A stretch of DNA of 47,778 nt, from the NCBI GenBank assembly GCA_023128035.1, contig JAGMES010000020.1:1-47778 (forward strand), given 5' to 3'. Source of the DNA: Halanaerobiales bacterium (GTDB lineage Bacteria; Bacillota_F; Halanaerobiia; DY22613). A program made the translations under genes and the position numbers. The notes under the pieces are model-generated. The model was not told the origin of the DNA and ran no database searches. It saw only the letters and a list, made by a program, of their open reading frames with translations. Below are positions 9,576-20,400 of this stretch, piece after piece (position 1 is the stretch's first letter; every line of letters starts with the position of its first letter).

Positions 9576-10709
9576 TTAATAATTTCTAAAAGCATAAGAG
9601 GCAATCAAAATTTCATGCATTTGAGAAGTACCTTCAATTATTTCGTTAATCTTAGCATCCCTAAAAAATCTTTCTATCGGATAAGAATTGTGACAACCAT
9701 TTCCACCATGTATCTGTACAGCATCAGATGCTACCTTGGTGATCATATTAGAAGAAAAGTATTTGGCAACCCATGTTTCCATAATAGTATCTGGATCCCC
9801 GATATCCTTTAAATATCCTGCCTTGTAGCATAATTGTCTAGCCGCCTTCACATTAACAATCATTTCAGTAATCATTTTTTTTATCAATTGATTTTCTTGT
9901 AATGGAGCTCCAAATTGTTTTCTTGTCTTTGCATATTTTACACTCTCTTCAAAACAAGCTTGTCCTAAACCGACACAACCCCATGCCACTGTATATCTTC
10001 CATAATCAAGACATGATAGTGCAACATGTGAAAGTCCAGCTCCAACCTTACATAAAATATTACCTACTGGAATACGACAATTTTCCATTTTTACTTCTCC
10101 AACCATGGAAGACCTGTAACCCAATAAACCCTTCATAGGATTAATAGATAAACCTTCAGTGTCTTTTTCTACTAAAAAAGCAGTAGGTTGTCCTTCACAC
10201 TGGGCAAAAATCAAAAATACATCGGCAATTTGTGCCATGCTTATCCATTTTTTTTGACCATTTATTATATAAAAATCGCCGTCTCTCTCAGCTGTACTTT
10301 CTACATTTTTTGCATCAGAACCTACGTCAGGTTCTGTTAATCCAAAAGCTCCAATTTTTTCTCCCTTAGCCAATTTAGGCAACCAAAACTCTTTTTGCTC
10401 CTTTGAACCCCAACGCATGATTCCAAGAGCTACCATGCCATGTACAGTCAATAATATTCTGGCAGATGAACATCCCCGCGCCAACTCTTCAATCAAAATA
10501 CCTAAAGTAACCATGTCCATCCCTAAACCACCATACTTTTTAGGCAACATAGAGCCTATATAACCTGTTTCAATTAATTTTTCTAATACTACAGGGTTCA
10601 TTTTTTCTTCTTTGTCACTCTCAGTTGCTCCTGGTACTATATAATCATCTACAAACTGATGAAATTCCATTTGCTTTTTTAACTGATCATCAGTTAATTC
10701 AATTTTCAT
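9576..10709 (-). CDS. Acyl-CoA dehydrogenase-like flavoprotein of the extender cassette (FkbI-like)
   Basis: Likely an FAD enzyme that oxidises the glyceryl-derived ACP thioester on the way to hydroxymalonyl-ACP. Family features: FGLTEPDVGSDA near residue 125, GQKKWISMA near 150, CLDYGRYTVAWG near 235, and the catalytic-base region EIIEGTSQMHEI at the C-terminus, with the Glu present. The 377-residue length is normal. The start has TTAAGGAGG eight bases upstream. It lies between the ACP gene (upstream, 250-base gap) and the FkbH-like gene (18 bases downstream). A beta-oxidation role is possible from sequence alone, but the linkage to FkbH, a NSLFAMQ-type ACP and a 3-hydroxyacyl dehydrogenase argues for extender synthesis. 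Confidence 0.9.
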   Translation of the reverse strand: MKIELTDDQLKKQMEFHQFVDDYIVPGATESDKEEKMNPVVLEKLIETGYIGSMLPKKYGGLGMDMVTLGILIEELARGCSSARILLTVHGMVALGIMRWGSKEQKEFWLPKLAKGEKIGAFGLTEPDVGSDAKNVESTAERDGDFYIINGQKKWISMAQIADVFLIFAQCEGQPTAFLVEKDTEGLSINPMKGLLGYRSSMVGEVKMENCRIPVGNILCKVGAGLSHVALSCLDYGRYTVAWGCVGLGQACFEESVKYAKTRKQFGAPLQENQLIKKMITEMIVNVKAARQLCYKAGYLKDIGDPDTIMETWVAKYFSSNMITKVASDAVQIHGGNGCHNSYPIERFFRDAKINEIIEGTSQMHEILIASYAFRNY

Positions 10710-10958
10710 AACTCTCTCCTCCTTAATAGAAATTTATTTTCAAAAGTTTCAATCAACTATGATTTTTTATAAAACTCGCCCCCCTTTTTCACGGTAAATT
10801 TAATTCATCACATAAACATAACCAATGTCAAAGGGAGGTGATAATCCTTTGTTTTTCTTATGGGTCATTATTTAGAAACATTTGGATCTAAAAGTATTTG
10901 ACAAACCAAAATCAAACCTTTACTTTAAGAATGAATTATACATGATACAACTTTTAGT
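10710..10958. other. Intergenic gap inside the extender cassette
   Basis: About 250 bases without a convincing gene separate the ACP from the acyl-CoA dehydrogenase. The ribosome-binding site of the dehydrogenase is at its left end. A strong Shine-Dalgarno-like string (AAAGGGAGGTGAT near 10830) lies on the plus strand but leads only to very short frames. The gap is long compared with the 1-50 base spacing of most neighbours. It may have held a gene, for example the methyltransferase of methoxymalonyl pathways, that has been lost; I see no remnant of one. Confidence 0.4.
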
Positions 10959-11195
10959 TTATGCAGCTGTTTTTTTCTCCACAAATTCTACTATTTTATT
11001 AATAGTTTTGAAATTGTCAAGATCAAGATCTGCAGTATCTACAGTTATATCGAACTCTTTTTCAAGAAATAGTACAAGTTGCATTGCAAATAGAGAATTA
11101 ACAAAACCTAAAGCAAATATATCTTCTTCCTCGTTCAATTCATGCTTTTTAAAAAAACGTCCTAAAAATTTTCTTACCTTCTCTGTAATTGTCAC
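10959..11195 (-). CDS. Discrete acyl carrier protein for hydroxymalonyl/methoxymalonyl extender
   Basis: A 78-residue carrier protein on which the glycolytic intermediate is loaded and oxidised. The phosphopantetheine region reads ALGFVNSLFAMQLV, with Ser in N-S-L where fatty-acid ACPs have D-S-L. This form is typical of FkbJ-type ACPs. I chose the GTG at 11195 (product begins MTITEKVRKF) because GAGGTG lies seven bases upstream. The longer GTG start at 11210 would overlap that ribosome-binding site. The gene lies between the 3-hydroxyacyl dehydrogenase and the acyl-CoA dehydrogenase, as expected for the cassette. It is too short and divergent to be the housekeeping AcpP. Confidence 0.9.
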   Translation of the reverse strand: MTITEKVRKFLGRFFKKHELNEEEDIFALGFVNSLFAMQLVLFLEKEFDITVDTADLDLDNFKTINKIVEFVEKKTAA

Positions 11196-11342
11196 CTTAA
11201 CGCACCTCACTTAAAATTTATGTTTAGTTTTAACTCAAAACGAATGTAATGCTTGTACATGATTTGTCAAATTACCTGTTCATCCAAATGTACATCCATT
11301 AAGAATACAGAAAAAATCTACCACTAGAGTCTACTTTATAAC

Positions 11343-12203
11343 TTATATATTATATTCATCATAAGTATAAAAACCTTGACCAGACTTTCTTCCATTAAGC
11401 CCTGCTTCTGTCATTTTACGAAGAAGTGGACAAACTTTAAATTTAGGATCCTGATAACTCTCATATAATATATCTAAAGAATTTACCACAGTATCTAATC
11501 CGATAAGATCTGCCGTTTGCAATGGTCCCATTTTATGACCAAAACACTCTCTGAAAATTTTATCGACATCTTTTGGCTCAGCTACCTGATCCTGCACAAC
11601 AAAAGCAGCCTCATTCATTAATAAATGTGATATTCTATTTGATACAAAACCTGGCAAGTCATTAACTAGCACCGCTTCTTTTCCAATACTACTTAAAAAA
11701 TCATTCGTTTGCTGGATAGTTTCTTCCGAAGTATGATATCCTTTAATTGCCTCTACAGTGTTTTTTAGAGGAACAGGATTCATAAAATGTACTCCAATCA
11801 CTTTTGAGGGATCATCCATAAGTGCTGCAACCTTTGTAATGGAGATACATGAAGTATTTACAAGGTAAATACAGGTTTCCTGGCATACATCATTTAATTT
11901 TTGATATACTTCTTTTTTTGTAAGCCAAATTTCAGGTACATTTTCAATGATCACATCTGCTCTCTTTAACAGATCATAATCTGTAGTTAATTTTATTTTT
12001 TGCATTACATCTTCAAAAGAGACTCCTTTACTTGACTTGTTAAAAAACGCCTGAAACCTCATGTTTTTTTTGATTTCATCACATGCTTTTTGTAATACCT
12101 CTTCTGATAAATCAAGTAATATTACTTCATGTCCGGCTTGAGCAACACTTTGAGTAACACCTGCTCCCATTACCCCTGCACCAATAACTCCTACAATACT
12201 CAT
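11343..12203 (-). CDS. 3-hydroxyacyl-CoA dehydrogenase-like enzyme of the extender cassette (FkbK-like)
   Basis: NAD-dependent oxidation of the hydroxyl-bearing carbon of glyceryl-ACP is the assigned role. The N-terminus holds a Rossmann motif, VGVIGAGVMGAG. VHFMNPVP near residue 140 carries the conserved catalytic His, and a C-terminal helical domain follows (PLQTADLIGLDTV, GRKSGQGFYTY). At 286 residues it is normal for the family. The start at 12203 (MSIVGVIGAG) is preferred over an upstream ATG at 12239 because AAAGGAGTGATC lies just before it and the extra 12 residues match nothing in the family. The gene ends about 130 bases before the ACP start and begins just after PKS-D. Butyrate-type metabolism is the alternative, but the context argues against it. 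Confidence 0.9.
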   Translation of the reverse strand: MSIVGVIGAGVMGAGVTQSVAQAGHEVILLDLSEEVLQKACDEIKKNMRFQAFFNKSSKGVSFEDVMQKIKLTTDYDLLKRADVIIENVPEIWLTKKEVYQKLNDVCQETCIYLVNTSCISITKVAALMDDPSKVIGVHFMNPVPLKNTVEAIKGYHTSEETIQQTNDFLSSIGKEAVLVNDLPGFVSNRISHLLMNEAAFVVQDQVAEPKDVDKIFRECFGHKMGPLQTADLIGLDTVVNSLDILYESYQDPKFKVCPLLRKMTEAGLNGRKSGQGFYTYDEYNI

Positions 12204-12250
12204 TTTGATCACTCCTTTTATTTTGTTAATTTGAATCATTGAAATTTAGA

Positions 12251-15200
12251 TCAGAAATTAAATGTAAAATCATCCTCAATATCCAACGGTGATTCTTCCT
12301 CAATCTTCATTGCACTGTTGATACGCATATCTCCAATTTTCAAATCAATATTATCACATATGATATTCAACAGCCCTACATAATCATCCAATATTCTTAT
12401 AGCTGATTCTTTTTTATAAAGTTTTGTAGAATAATTTAAATTTAGAGTTAAGTTATTATCTCTTTCATATGCTTCTAGTTCAAGATCAAATAATGCTGCC
12501 TTTTCTTCCAAATCATAAGAACTTATTTTCATATCTTTTAAACAAATTTCATTTACTCCTACATTTTGAAGAACAAACATAACATCAAATAAAGGATTTC
12601 TGCTAACATCTCTTTTAATCTTTAATTTTGTTAAAAACTCCTCAAGCTGGCAATCCTGATTGTCAAAAGCATTTAATGAGTTAGTTTTGACTTCTTGTAA
12701 AAATTCTTTATAAGTTTTTGCCCAATTAGGTCTACATCTCAATACCAATGTATTTACAAACATACCTATTATTTTTTCCAAATCAGCATTGTAGCGTCCA
12801 ACAATAGGAGTCCCGATAATAATATCATCTTGTGCAGAATATTTATAAAGCAAAATATAGTATGTTGAAAGTAATACTACAAAAAGGGTCGTATCCGTAT
12901 CCTTTGCCAAAGTATAAATATGTTCAAGTAAATCACTACTTAATTCTCTCGATACTGTACTACCTTCAAAGCTTTTTACTTTAGGTCTAGGATAATCTGT
13001 TGGCAGATTCAGCACTGGTATTTCCCCTGCAAACATTTCCAGCCAATACTCCTCCTGTTTAGTTAACAGATCACTATTTTGAATCTGATTCTGATGTACA
13101 GCATAATCTTTATATTGAATCCTAAGTTCATCCAATTCATTTCCTTCGTATAATGCAGTAAATTCATTAATCAGTATATCAATAGAAACTCCATCAGTAA
13201 TGATATGATGCATATCTAAAATCACTACATATTTCTGGTCAGATATTTTTAAAAACTTGATTCTAAGAAGCGGAGCCTCTGACAGAGAAAAAGGTGTGAT
13301 AAACTTATTTATTTCATCATCTATTAAGTCTTCCCTTGTATTAACAACTTCTATATCGAAATCTACTTCATCTTTTATGATTTGAACTACTTCTTCATTT
13401 ATTACCTTGAAATAAGTTCTTAAAGATTCATGCCTTTTGATCAGCTGTTTAAAACTATCTTTAAAACGCTGAATATCTAGCATTCCTTCAATTAAAACGA
13501 CTTGATAAATGTTGTAGTTAATATTGCTTCCTTCCATCTCATTAATAAAGAATAATCTCTTCTGCGCTGATGAGGCTGGATAATAATCCATTTTCTCTAC
13601 TGGCTCAATTGCAGAGTATGTATTCTTACATTCTACTGATTCGTCACTACCCAAACTCTCTAGGTGCTTTGCAATATCAGCAATTGTGATAAAAGTCAAC
13701 AAATCAACTACACTTATTTGTATGCCAAGATCATTTTGAATCGAGTTGGCAATTTTAAGCCCAGATATTGAATCTCCACCTAACTCATAAAAGTTATCGT
13801 AAATTCCGATCTCAGAAAAGCCTAATATTTCGGCCATTATTTTACCTACTTTTAATTCCAGTTCAGAATACTCATCATTCTCTCTGCCTGTAATCTTTAC
13901 TTCCCCGTTTCCTGTTCCCTCTTTTCTTTTTCCTTTCTTTTTTATATGGCCAATATGTAAATAAAGCAACTTCCTTATTTTATTAGACAATTTAAGCATA
14001 AATTTTTCAATAAGGTAAATAACTGAACCAGTATAATTAATTTCCCCTATAAGAACTCTAGGAATATCTTTATTTATTACTATATCCATATTTCCAATAC
14101 CTTCCTGATTAAGAAGTGTTTTGAAAAGAGTGTCAATAGTAAAATCATGATGTACAGACATTCCAGTTTCTTTCCATGTAGACCAGTTAATAGTTATAGT
14201 CCTTTTGCCCAACATGTTCCTATAATAGGAGTATGAATCTAAATATGCGTTACCAGCAATATAATCGCCCTGTCCTGGAGCACTGAACATTGTCGCAATT
14301 GATGAAAATAAAATGAAAAAGTCAAGTTCATCATTTCTAGTTAACTTATCAAGAATCCATGTTCCATAGACCTTTGGAGAAAATATCTGATTAAACTCCT
14401 CTTTTGTTCTGGTCAAAATAGGTGCTGCGCCACCTACACCTGCTCCGTGTACTAATCCATTAATTTTTCCATATCTTTTTCTTATTTCATTTAGTACATT
14501 TTCTACTTCTTTAAAGTTTGCAATGTTAGCACTAAAACACTCAACTATTGCACCCATTGCTTCAATTTCTCTTATTTCTTTAATTTTCTTAATAGTATTC
14601 ATATCTGCAGCAGCTTCAATAATTCTATTCCAGTCTCCACGATCGGGGATTGGAGTTCTATTAATTAAACCAAGTATAACTTTCTCTTTGGAAGCAAGGT
14701 ATTTAGCAACTTCAAGACCTATTCCACCCATTCCACCTGTAACAACATAAACACCATCTGCTTTTATTTCAATATTTCTATCTTCAGCTAGGTCTACATC
14801 TATTTCCCTAAACTCCTCAACATAGCGAACACCTCTTCTGTATGCTACATTATACCAATCACTGATTAATTCTAATTCAGGAAAAATATCTTGAACTGTT
14901 GTGCTGTCATCAATATCAATACAACGGCATAATACATTAAATTGTTCTTTCCTTACAACTTTTCCCATCCCAAAAAGAATTGTATTTTCTGGTTTTATCC
15001 TTTCCTCAAAACCGTTTATTTGAGTTGTATAATCGGAAATTAATACTACATCCAGTTCTTGATGAATCTCAGCTCGATCAATTGCTCTTGTTAAGTAAGT
15101 AAGACTTAATACACCTTTTTTCTGATGATCTTCAAGTTCATTTAATGTTCCGATCTCAGTGTTATTATTTAATGTCATCATATGAATAATCTTAGATAGG

Positions 15201-17449
15201 TTCCTGTTTTTCATTACTTTCATTAATTCGTAATAATCTTCTTCTTCTCCTGATATAATGTATTTATTTTTGTTTATTTCTTTAAATGAAGATCCCATCT
15301 CTACTTCTATTACTTCTCTACCATCTAAAATATATTTCTCAGTTATAGCATCACTTATATCCTTTTCTCCTTTAAAAATAAGTACACTTCCATCTACTAA
15401 TACACTATCATTAGAGGATATCTTTTCAACCTGCCAGCCAATTGTATAGAATTTATCCGCTTTATTCTCCAGAGGAATCTTCTTTTCACCTTCAGGAATA
15501 TTAATCCAACATCTATTATCCTCAAAAGGATAGGTAGGCAAGCTAATTTTTCTCACAGCTTCGTTTTTGTATAATTCATCCCATTGAACTTCTGCCCCTT
15601 GAATGTAAAGCTGAGCAATTTCAGTTAAACACTCGATATTCTCTCTATTAGATTCTATAAAACTCTTAATTTTTTCCTGTGCTTGTCTGCTAAAATTAAT
15701 TCTATCTTTTTCAGTTATTTCTCCAGTCAACTTTTCTTTTTTATTCTGCGGTACAATCTTATGAGCAGCAAAATATCCAGAATAGTTTTTTAAACAATCC
15801 AGTCCTTCATCTAGAACTTTCCTTAACTTTTCCTTCAATTCTTCCAAAGTCGTCACTACTGTAGCAAATCTAAATTTATAATGTCCCCTTCCTGCGTTAG
15901 CAGTATAACAGATATCTCCCAGTTCAACTTCATTTGATTTTTCTAAAAATTGTATGTAGTTTGATATTAAATTTTCTAAAACATTACTACTTTTAGCTGA
16001 GAGAGTAAATATATGAACATTTGAAACTTCACCTTTCCGCTCAATAATTGGTGCTTCTTCCAAAACCATATGGCAGTTTGTTCCGCTGAATCCAAAAGAA
16101 CTTATAGCACATCTCATAGGTAAGTCTTGATTATCCCACTTTCTCAGTTTATTGTTAACATAAATTGGAGATTTGGTAAAATCAATTTTGGAATTTGGTT
16201 TATTAAAGAAAAGATTGGGTGGAATTTGTCGATTTTTAAGAATAAGAATACATTTCAACAATCCAGCCAGTCCAGCACTCTCATACCCATGTCCCAAATT
16301 TGTTTTAATAGTTCCTAAGGCACAGATTTGATTTTTATCCGTATATCTTCTAAAAGCCTTCTCAAGACCATCTATTTCAAGTGGATCTCCAAGTTCTGTT
16401 CCTGTTCCATGGGCTTCAATATATGAAAGAGTTTCTGGATTAATATCAGCTTTTTCCCATGCTTTTAATATAACATCTCTCTGTGAATCAGGATTAGGTG
16501 CTGTAATACCAATCGACGAACCATCCTGATTTACTGCACTACTTTTAATAACTGCATAGATATTATCCTTGTCCCGTTTGGCTTTACTAAGTGGCTTTAA
16601 TACAATCGTAATAATTCCTTCTCCCATACCAGCTCCATCAGAGTATTCATCAAATGTTCTAGTTCTCCCATCAGAAGATTCAATACCCATTTTCAAATAT
16701 TCCTTATCCACTGGAAGAAGATTCATTTTGATTCCACCAGCAATTGCCATATCACAATCACCTGTCTGTAATGCCTGACATGCAAGATGAACAGATATCA
16801 TAGAAGAAGAGCAAGCTGTATCCAATACCATTGTAGGTCCTTTTAAATCTAGCAAATAAGCAATTCTACTTGGGAGCATAGCAGTAACATTTCCCACTCC
16901 TGCATCAGCCATTAAGGACGGATCAACATCTAAAATCATTTTTAGATAACAATCTTTTGCATTACTTGCATATCCTACATAGACTCCCGTTTTACTTCCG
17001 GAACTTTTTTTTCCACTATAACCAGCATCTTCAATTGCATTCCATGCAGCTTGAAGAAACAATCTCTGATAAGGATCCATTAGATTAGCCTCGTTCGGAG
17101 AAAGGCGAAATAATCTATAGTCGAACTTATCAATATCCTCTATATATGCACATTCCGAATACTTAAGATCCTTAGTATTCTCCAGCCCAGTGTAATTATA
17201 ATATCTTTCAATGTCAGACTTTCTTGATTCAGGAAGTCTTCCGATATAATCGACATTATTTTTAATATTGGCCCAAAATTCATCAATACTATTTGATAAA
17301 GGTAATTTTGCACCAATCCCTATAATGGCAATATCTTCCTTTGGATTTATATCTGCATTTTTAAGATATTTCAGTAACATAGCTGCAGTTTCTCTTTCAA
17401 TCTTACCAGAAGTGATATTTTCAATAATAAACCTCATCATTTTTTGCAT
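12251..17449 (-). CDS. Trans-AT PKS-D: docking helix, KS-KR-ACP, terminal condensation domain
   Basis: Fifth PKS extension module and hand-over point to the NRPS. Residues 1-35 resemble a four-helix-bundle docking segment (IIENITSGKIERETAAMLL). The KS (~38-465) has the active Cys in LDTACSSSM (C213) plus EAHGTGTELGD and TNLGHGYESAG. No AT follows, only the short linker ending in LPTYPFEDNRCW. The KR (structural half ~665-880, catalytic half from TGGMGGIG near 908) has Ser and Tyr in SSIATMFSAPGQGDY. The ACP has ELGGDSISG near 1226. A complete condensation domain (~1290-1715) carries HHIITDG near 1416. The protein ends in an acidic tail, ESPLDIEDDFTFNF. There is no DH or ER. The module is class I, like PKS-A and PKS-B module 2. 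GGAGGTGAG precedes the ATG. Confidence 0.95.
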   Translation of the reverse strand: MQKMMRFIIENITSGKIERETAAMLLKYLKNADINPKEDIAIIGIGAKLPLSNSIDEFWANIKNNVDYIGRLPESRKSDIERYYNYTGLENTKDLKYSECAYIEDIDKFDYRLFRLSPNEANLMDPYQRLFLQAAWNAIEDAGYSGKKSSGSKTGVYVGYASNAKDCYLKMILDVDPSLMADAGVGNVTAMLPSRIAYLLDLKGPTMVLDTACSSSMISVHLACQALQTGDCDMAIAGGIKMNLLPVDKEYLKMGIESSDGRTRTFDEYSDGAGMGEGIITIVLKPLSKAKRDKDNIYAVIKSSAVNQDGSSIGITAPNPDSQRDVILKAWEKADINPETLSYIEAHGTGTELGDPLEIDGLEKAFRRYTDKNQICALGTIKTNLGHGYESAGLAGLLKCILILKNRQIPPNLFFNKPNSKIDFTKSPIYVNNKLRKWDNQDLPMRCAISSFGFSGTNCHMVLEEAPIIERKGEVSNVHIFTLSAKSSNVLENLISNYIQFLEKSNEVELGDICYTANAGRGHYKFRFATVVTTLEELKEKLRKVLDEGLDCLKNYSGYFAAHKIVPQNKKEKLTGEITEKDRINFSRQAQEKIKSFIESNRENIECLTEIAQLYIQGAEVQWDELYKNEAVRKISLPTYPFEDNRCWINIPEGEKKIPLENKADKFYTIGWQVEKISSNDSVLVDGSVLIFKGEKDISDAITEKYILDGREVIEVEMGSSFKEINKNKYIISGEEEDYYELMKVMKNRNLSKIIHMMTLNNNTEIGTLNELEDHQKKGVLSLTYLTRAIDRAEIHQELDVVLISDYTTQINGFEERIKPENTILFGMGKVVRKEQFNVLCRCIDIDDSTTVQDIFPELELISDWYNVAYRRGVRYVEEFREIDVDLAEDRNIEIKADGVYVVTGGMGGIGLEVAKYLASKEKVILGLINRTPIPDRGDWNRIIEAAADMNTIKKIKEIREIEAMGAIVECFSANIANFKEVENVLNEIRKRYGKINGLVHGAGVGGAAPILTRTKEEFNQIFSPKVYGTWILDKLTRNDELDFFILFSSIATMFSAPGQGDYIAGNAYLDSYSYYRNMLGKRTITINWSTWKETGMSVHHDFTIDTLFKTLLNQEGIGNMDIVINKDIPRVLIGEINYTGSVIYLIEKFMLKLSNKIRKLLYLHIGHIKKKGKRKEGTGNGEVKITGRENDEYSELELKVGKIMAEILGFSEIGIYDNFYELGGDSISGLKIANSIQNDLGIQISVVDLLTFITIADIAKHLESLGSDESVECKNTYSAIEPVEKMDYYPASSAQKRLFFINEMEGSNINYNIYQVVLIEGMLDIQRFKDSFKQLIKRHESLRTYFKVINEEVVQIIKDEVDFDIEVVNTREDLIDDEINKFITPFSLSEAPLLRIKFLKISDQKYVVILDMHHIITDGVSIDILINEFTALYEGNELDELRIQYKDYAVHQNQIQNSDLLTKQEEYWLEMFAGEIPVLNLPTDYPRPKVKSFEGSTVSRELSSDLLEHIYTLAKDTDTTLFVVLLSTYYILLYKYSAQDDIIIGTPIVGRYNADLEKIIGMFVNTLVLRCRPNWAKTYKEFLQEVKTNSLNAFDNQDCQLEEFLTKLKIKRDVSRNPLFDVMFVLQNVGVNEICLKDMKISSYDLEEKAALFDLELEAYERDNNLTLNLNYSTKLYKKESAIRILDDYVGLLNIICDNIDLKIGDMRINSAMKIEEESPLDIEDDFTFNF

Positions 17450-17482
17450 AAATTACAACTCACCTCCATTTTAAAATGTACC

Positions 17483-20400
17483 TCACTTGATCAAATCCAT
17501 AGCTTCATCAATATTAATATTACCTTCTTCAACATTTTTTAACATCTGATTCAAGTCTTCTAATTCTTGGTCTATATTAGATTCTGTTTCTCCTCCAACT
17601 TTACTTGCAATATATTTTGATAAGCTAGCTACTGTAGTATAATTGAAAAGGTCTATTAATTTGACTACACCTGGGTACTCTTGATCGAGAATGATATGCA
17701 TTCTATTGATCATAACTGAATCTCCACCCAACTCAAAAAAGCTGTCATTTATATCAATTTCCATATATCCTAATATTTCGTTGTATATTTCTGCTACTTT
17801 AATCTCAATTTCAGAAAATTCTTCACCATCTCTTCCTTTCAGTTCCATAGTTCCACTCTGCTTGACAAACTGGTCATTTTTATTAACTTTTTTATTTTTC
17901 TTGTTTTGATCAAGCACAATTTGTATTTTTTCACTTATCTTTTCTGAAAGTTTAAATGGAAGATTTTCAAGCAGGAAAAGGAACTGAGGGAGATAACTAA
18001 GTTCACCAATGAGTATCCTGCTAATTTCTTTACCTAATATTCCTCCAAAACCTTCCAGAGCTTTTTCTGTAGTAAGTGCTGTAAAGAGAGCGTCATGATT
18101 AACATCATAATCTACAGCCATTCCCGTCTCTTTCCAAGTAGTCCAATTAATTGTCAGTGCTTTCCTATTCTTTCTTCTCATAAATGGCGCAAAAGAATCA
18201 AGATAAGAGTTTGCAGCGGTGTAATCACCATATCCTGGCTCACCCAAAATTGACTGTCCAGATGAGAACATTACGAAAAAATCTAGGTCTTCATTCCTGG
18301 TTATTTTTTCAAGAACCCAGGTACCAAATACTTTTGGATTGAATACTTGATCAAAGGCTTCCTGACTCTTTATGAACAGAATGCCATCACCAGGAATTCC
18401 AGCAGCATGAATAACACCACTTATTTTTCCATATTTAGCCTTAAGATCATTGATAACTTTCTCAGACTCCTTTAAATTTGATATATCTGTACTGTAGTAA
18501 ACTACCTCTGCACCTTTCTCTTCGATTCTTCTTATACCGTTAATTTTTTTACAGAGCTTTTTATCTTCATTGGCGCTAAGGATAGTATCCCATTGATTCT
18601 TCTCAGGAATCGGAGATTTAGCAAGTAACGCAATTTTTATTTTATTAAAAGATGCTAAATATGCAGCAATTTCAAGTCCCATTCCTCCTGTTCCCCCAGT
18701 AATCAAGTACACTCCATCTTCTTTAATCTCGATTGGCTTATCTTCAACTGTTTCAATGTCAATTTCTTTGAACTCCTCAATATATCGTTTACCTTCTCTA
18801 TAGGCTACTTGATATATATTTTCAGAAATACCCATTTCATTTAAAATACTTTCAAAACACATATTTTTGTCTATATCTATACACTTAACTTTAAGGTCTG
18901 GATGCTCCTGATAAATTACTTTTCCAATACCCAGTAATGGAGCATTTTCTGGATAAATTTCTGATTCATTTCCTGTTACATCGTAAACATACTCAGAAAT
19001 AATATTAATATTAACATTACTGTCAAGCCTTGCTCTGACTATTGCCCTGATAAGATAAAAGAGTGAATACACACCACGAACTTGTGACTTTTTCAGTTCT
19101 TCATAAGAATTAATCTCTAATTTTTCATCAATCGAGGCAAGGTGAATTATTCTAGAAAGTTTGCCTTCTTCTATACCCAGAAGAATTTTGTCATAATCCT
19201 CTTCTTCGCCTCTTATGATAAAGTTTCCATTACTTTCTTCACAATATTCATTGCCAAACTCAACTGTCCTTATATCAACTCCAAATTCCGACCATTTTGA
19301 ATAAAACTTTTTCCAGATTCCTTTAGAATCTTTAAAAATAATAACAACTCCATCATCTTGTAGTGAACTTTCAGCAGATATTTCATTATTATTCCATTCG
19401 ACAGTAAAATACATATCTTTTTCGTCATCCTGAACTTCATTAATCCGTTGGGGAATATCTAACCAACAACGCTCACGTTCAAATGGATATGTTGGTAAAC
19501 TAACCTTTACTCGGTCTGAATCCTTGTACATACTTTCCCAATCAATATCTGCTCCCGATTTATAAAGTTGGCAAATTTGTTCTAAAATATCTACATTTGC
19601 ACCTTGAGTTGATAAATACTTCTCCGTTTCTAGTTTAGCCTGTTTTTCAAAAACCAACCTTTCTTCTTCGGTTATTTCAAAAGCTTGATTTTTGACCTTG
19701 TTATTACCTATAACCTTAAAGAAGCCGTAAAAAATATCTTTCTCTATTTGCTTACTATCCTGAAAGTTTTTCAGTTTATTCAATAAATCTTCTTGATCTC
19801 TATAGAGTATTGCCAGTCTATAATTGTAATGTCCTCTACCAGTATTAGCAGTATAAGATATATCTGAAACCTCTGTACTTTCATTTTTTCTAATATACTC
19901 TATATATTGTTTAACTAGAGTTATCAATCCTAATTCGGTTTTGGCTGATAGGGTCAAAACATCAACTAATGGAACTTGTCTATTTTCTTTGAGATAAACA
20001 GGAGCTTCTTCCAAAATCATATGACAATTTGTCCCGCTAATGCCAAAGGCACTAACACCACATCTTCTGGGAAAACCATTCGTTTCCCATTCTCTTGAAC
20101 GAGTATTCACATATATCGGCAACTCACTAAATTTACTTGCTTGATTAGGAATTCCAAAATATAAACTAGGTGGTATCTTCTTGGATTTCAAGGCCATAAC
20201 AGTTTTTATTATACTCAAAACCCCTGCGGCTTCGGAAGAATGTCCAACATTACCTTTAACAGACCCAATCGCACAAAATTGTTTTTTATTTGTATGTTTT
20301 CTAAAAGCGTCTGTAATACCCTTTATCTCTATTGGATCTCCCAGTTTGGTTCCTGTTCCATGAGTCTCTATATATGACATTGTTTCTGGTTCTACCTTTG

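Noticed and set aside
10825..10860. Strong Shine-Dalgarno-like AAAGGGAGGTGATAATCC on the plus strand
   Set aside because: The nearest ATG is about 20 bases away and gives only 13 codons. It somewhat resembles the complement of the 16S rRNA 3' end, but there is no rRNA here.
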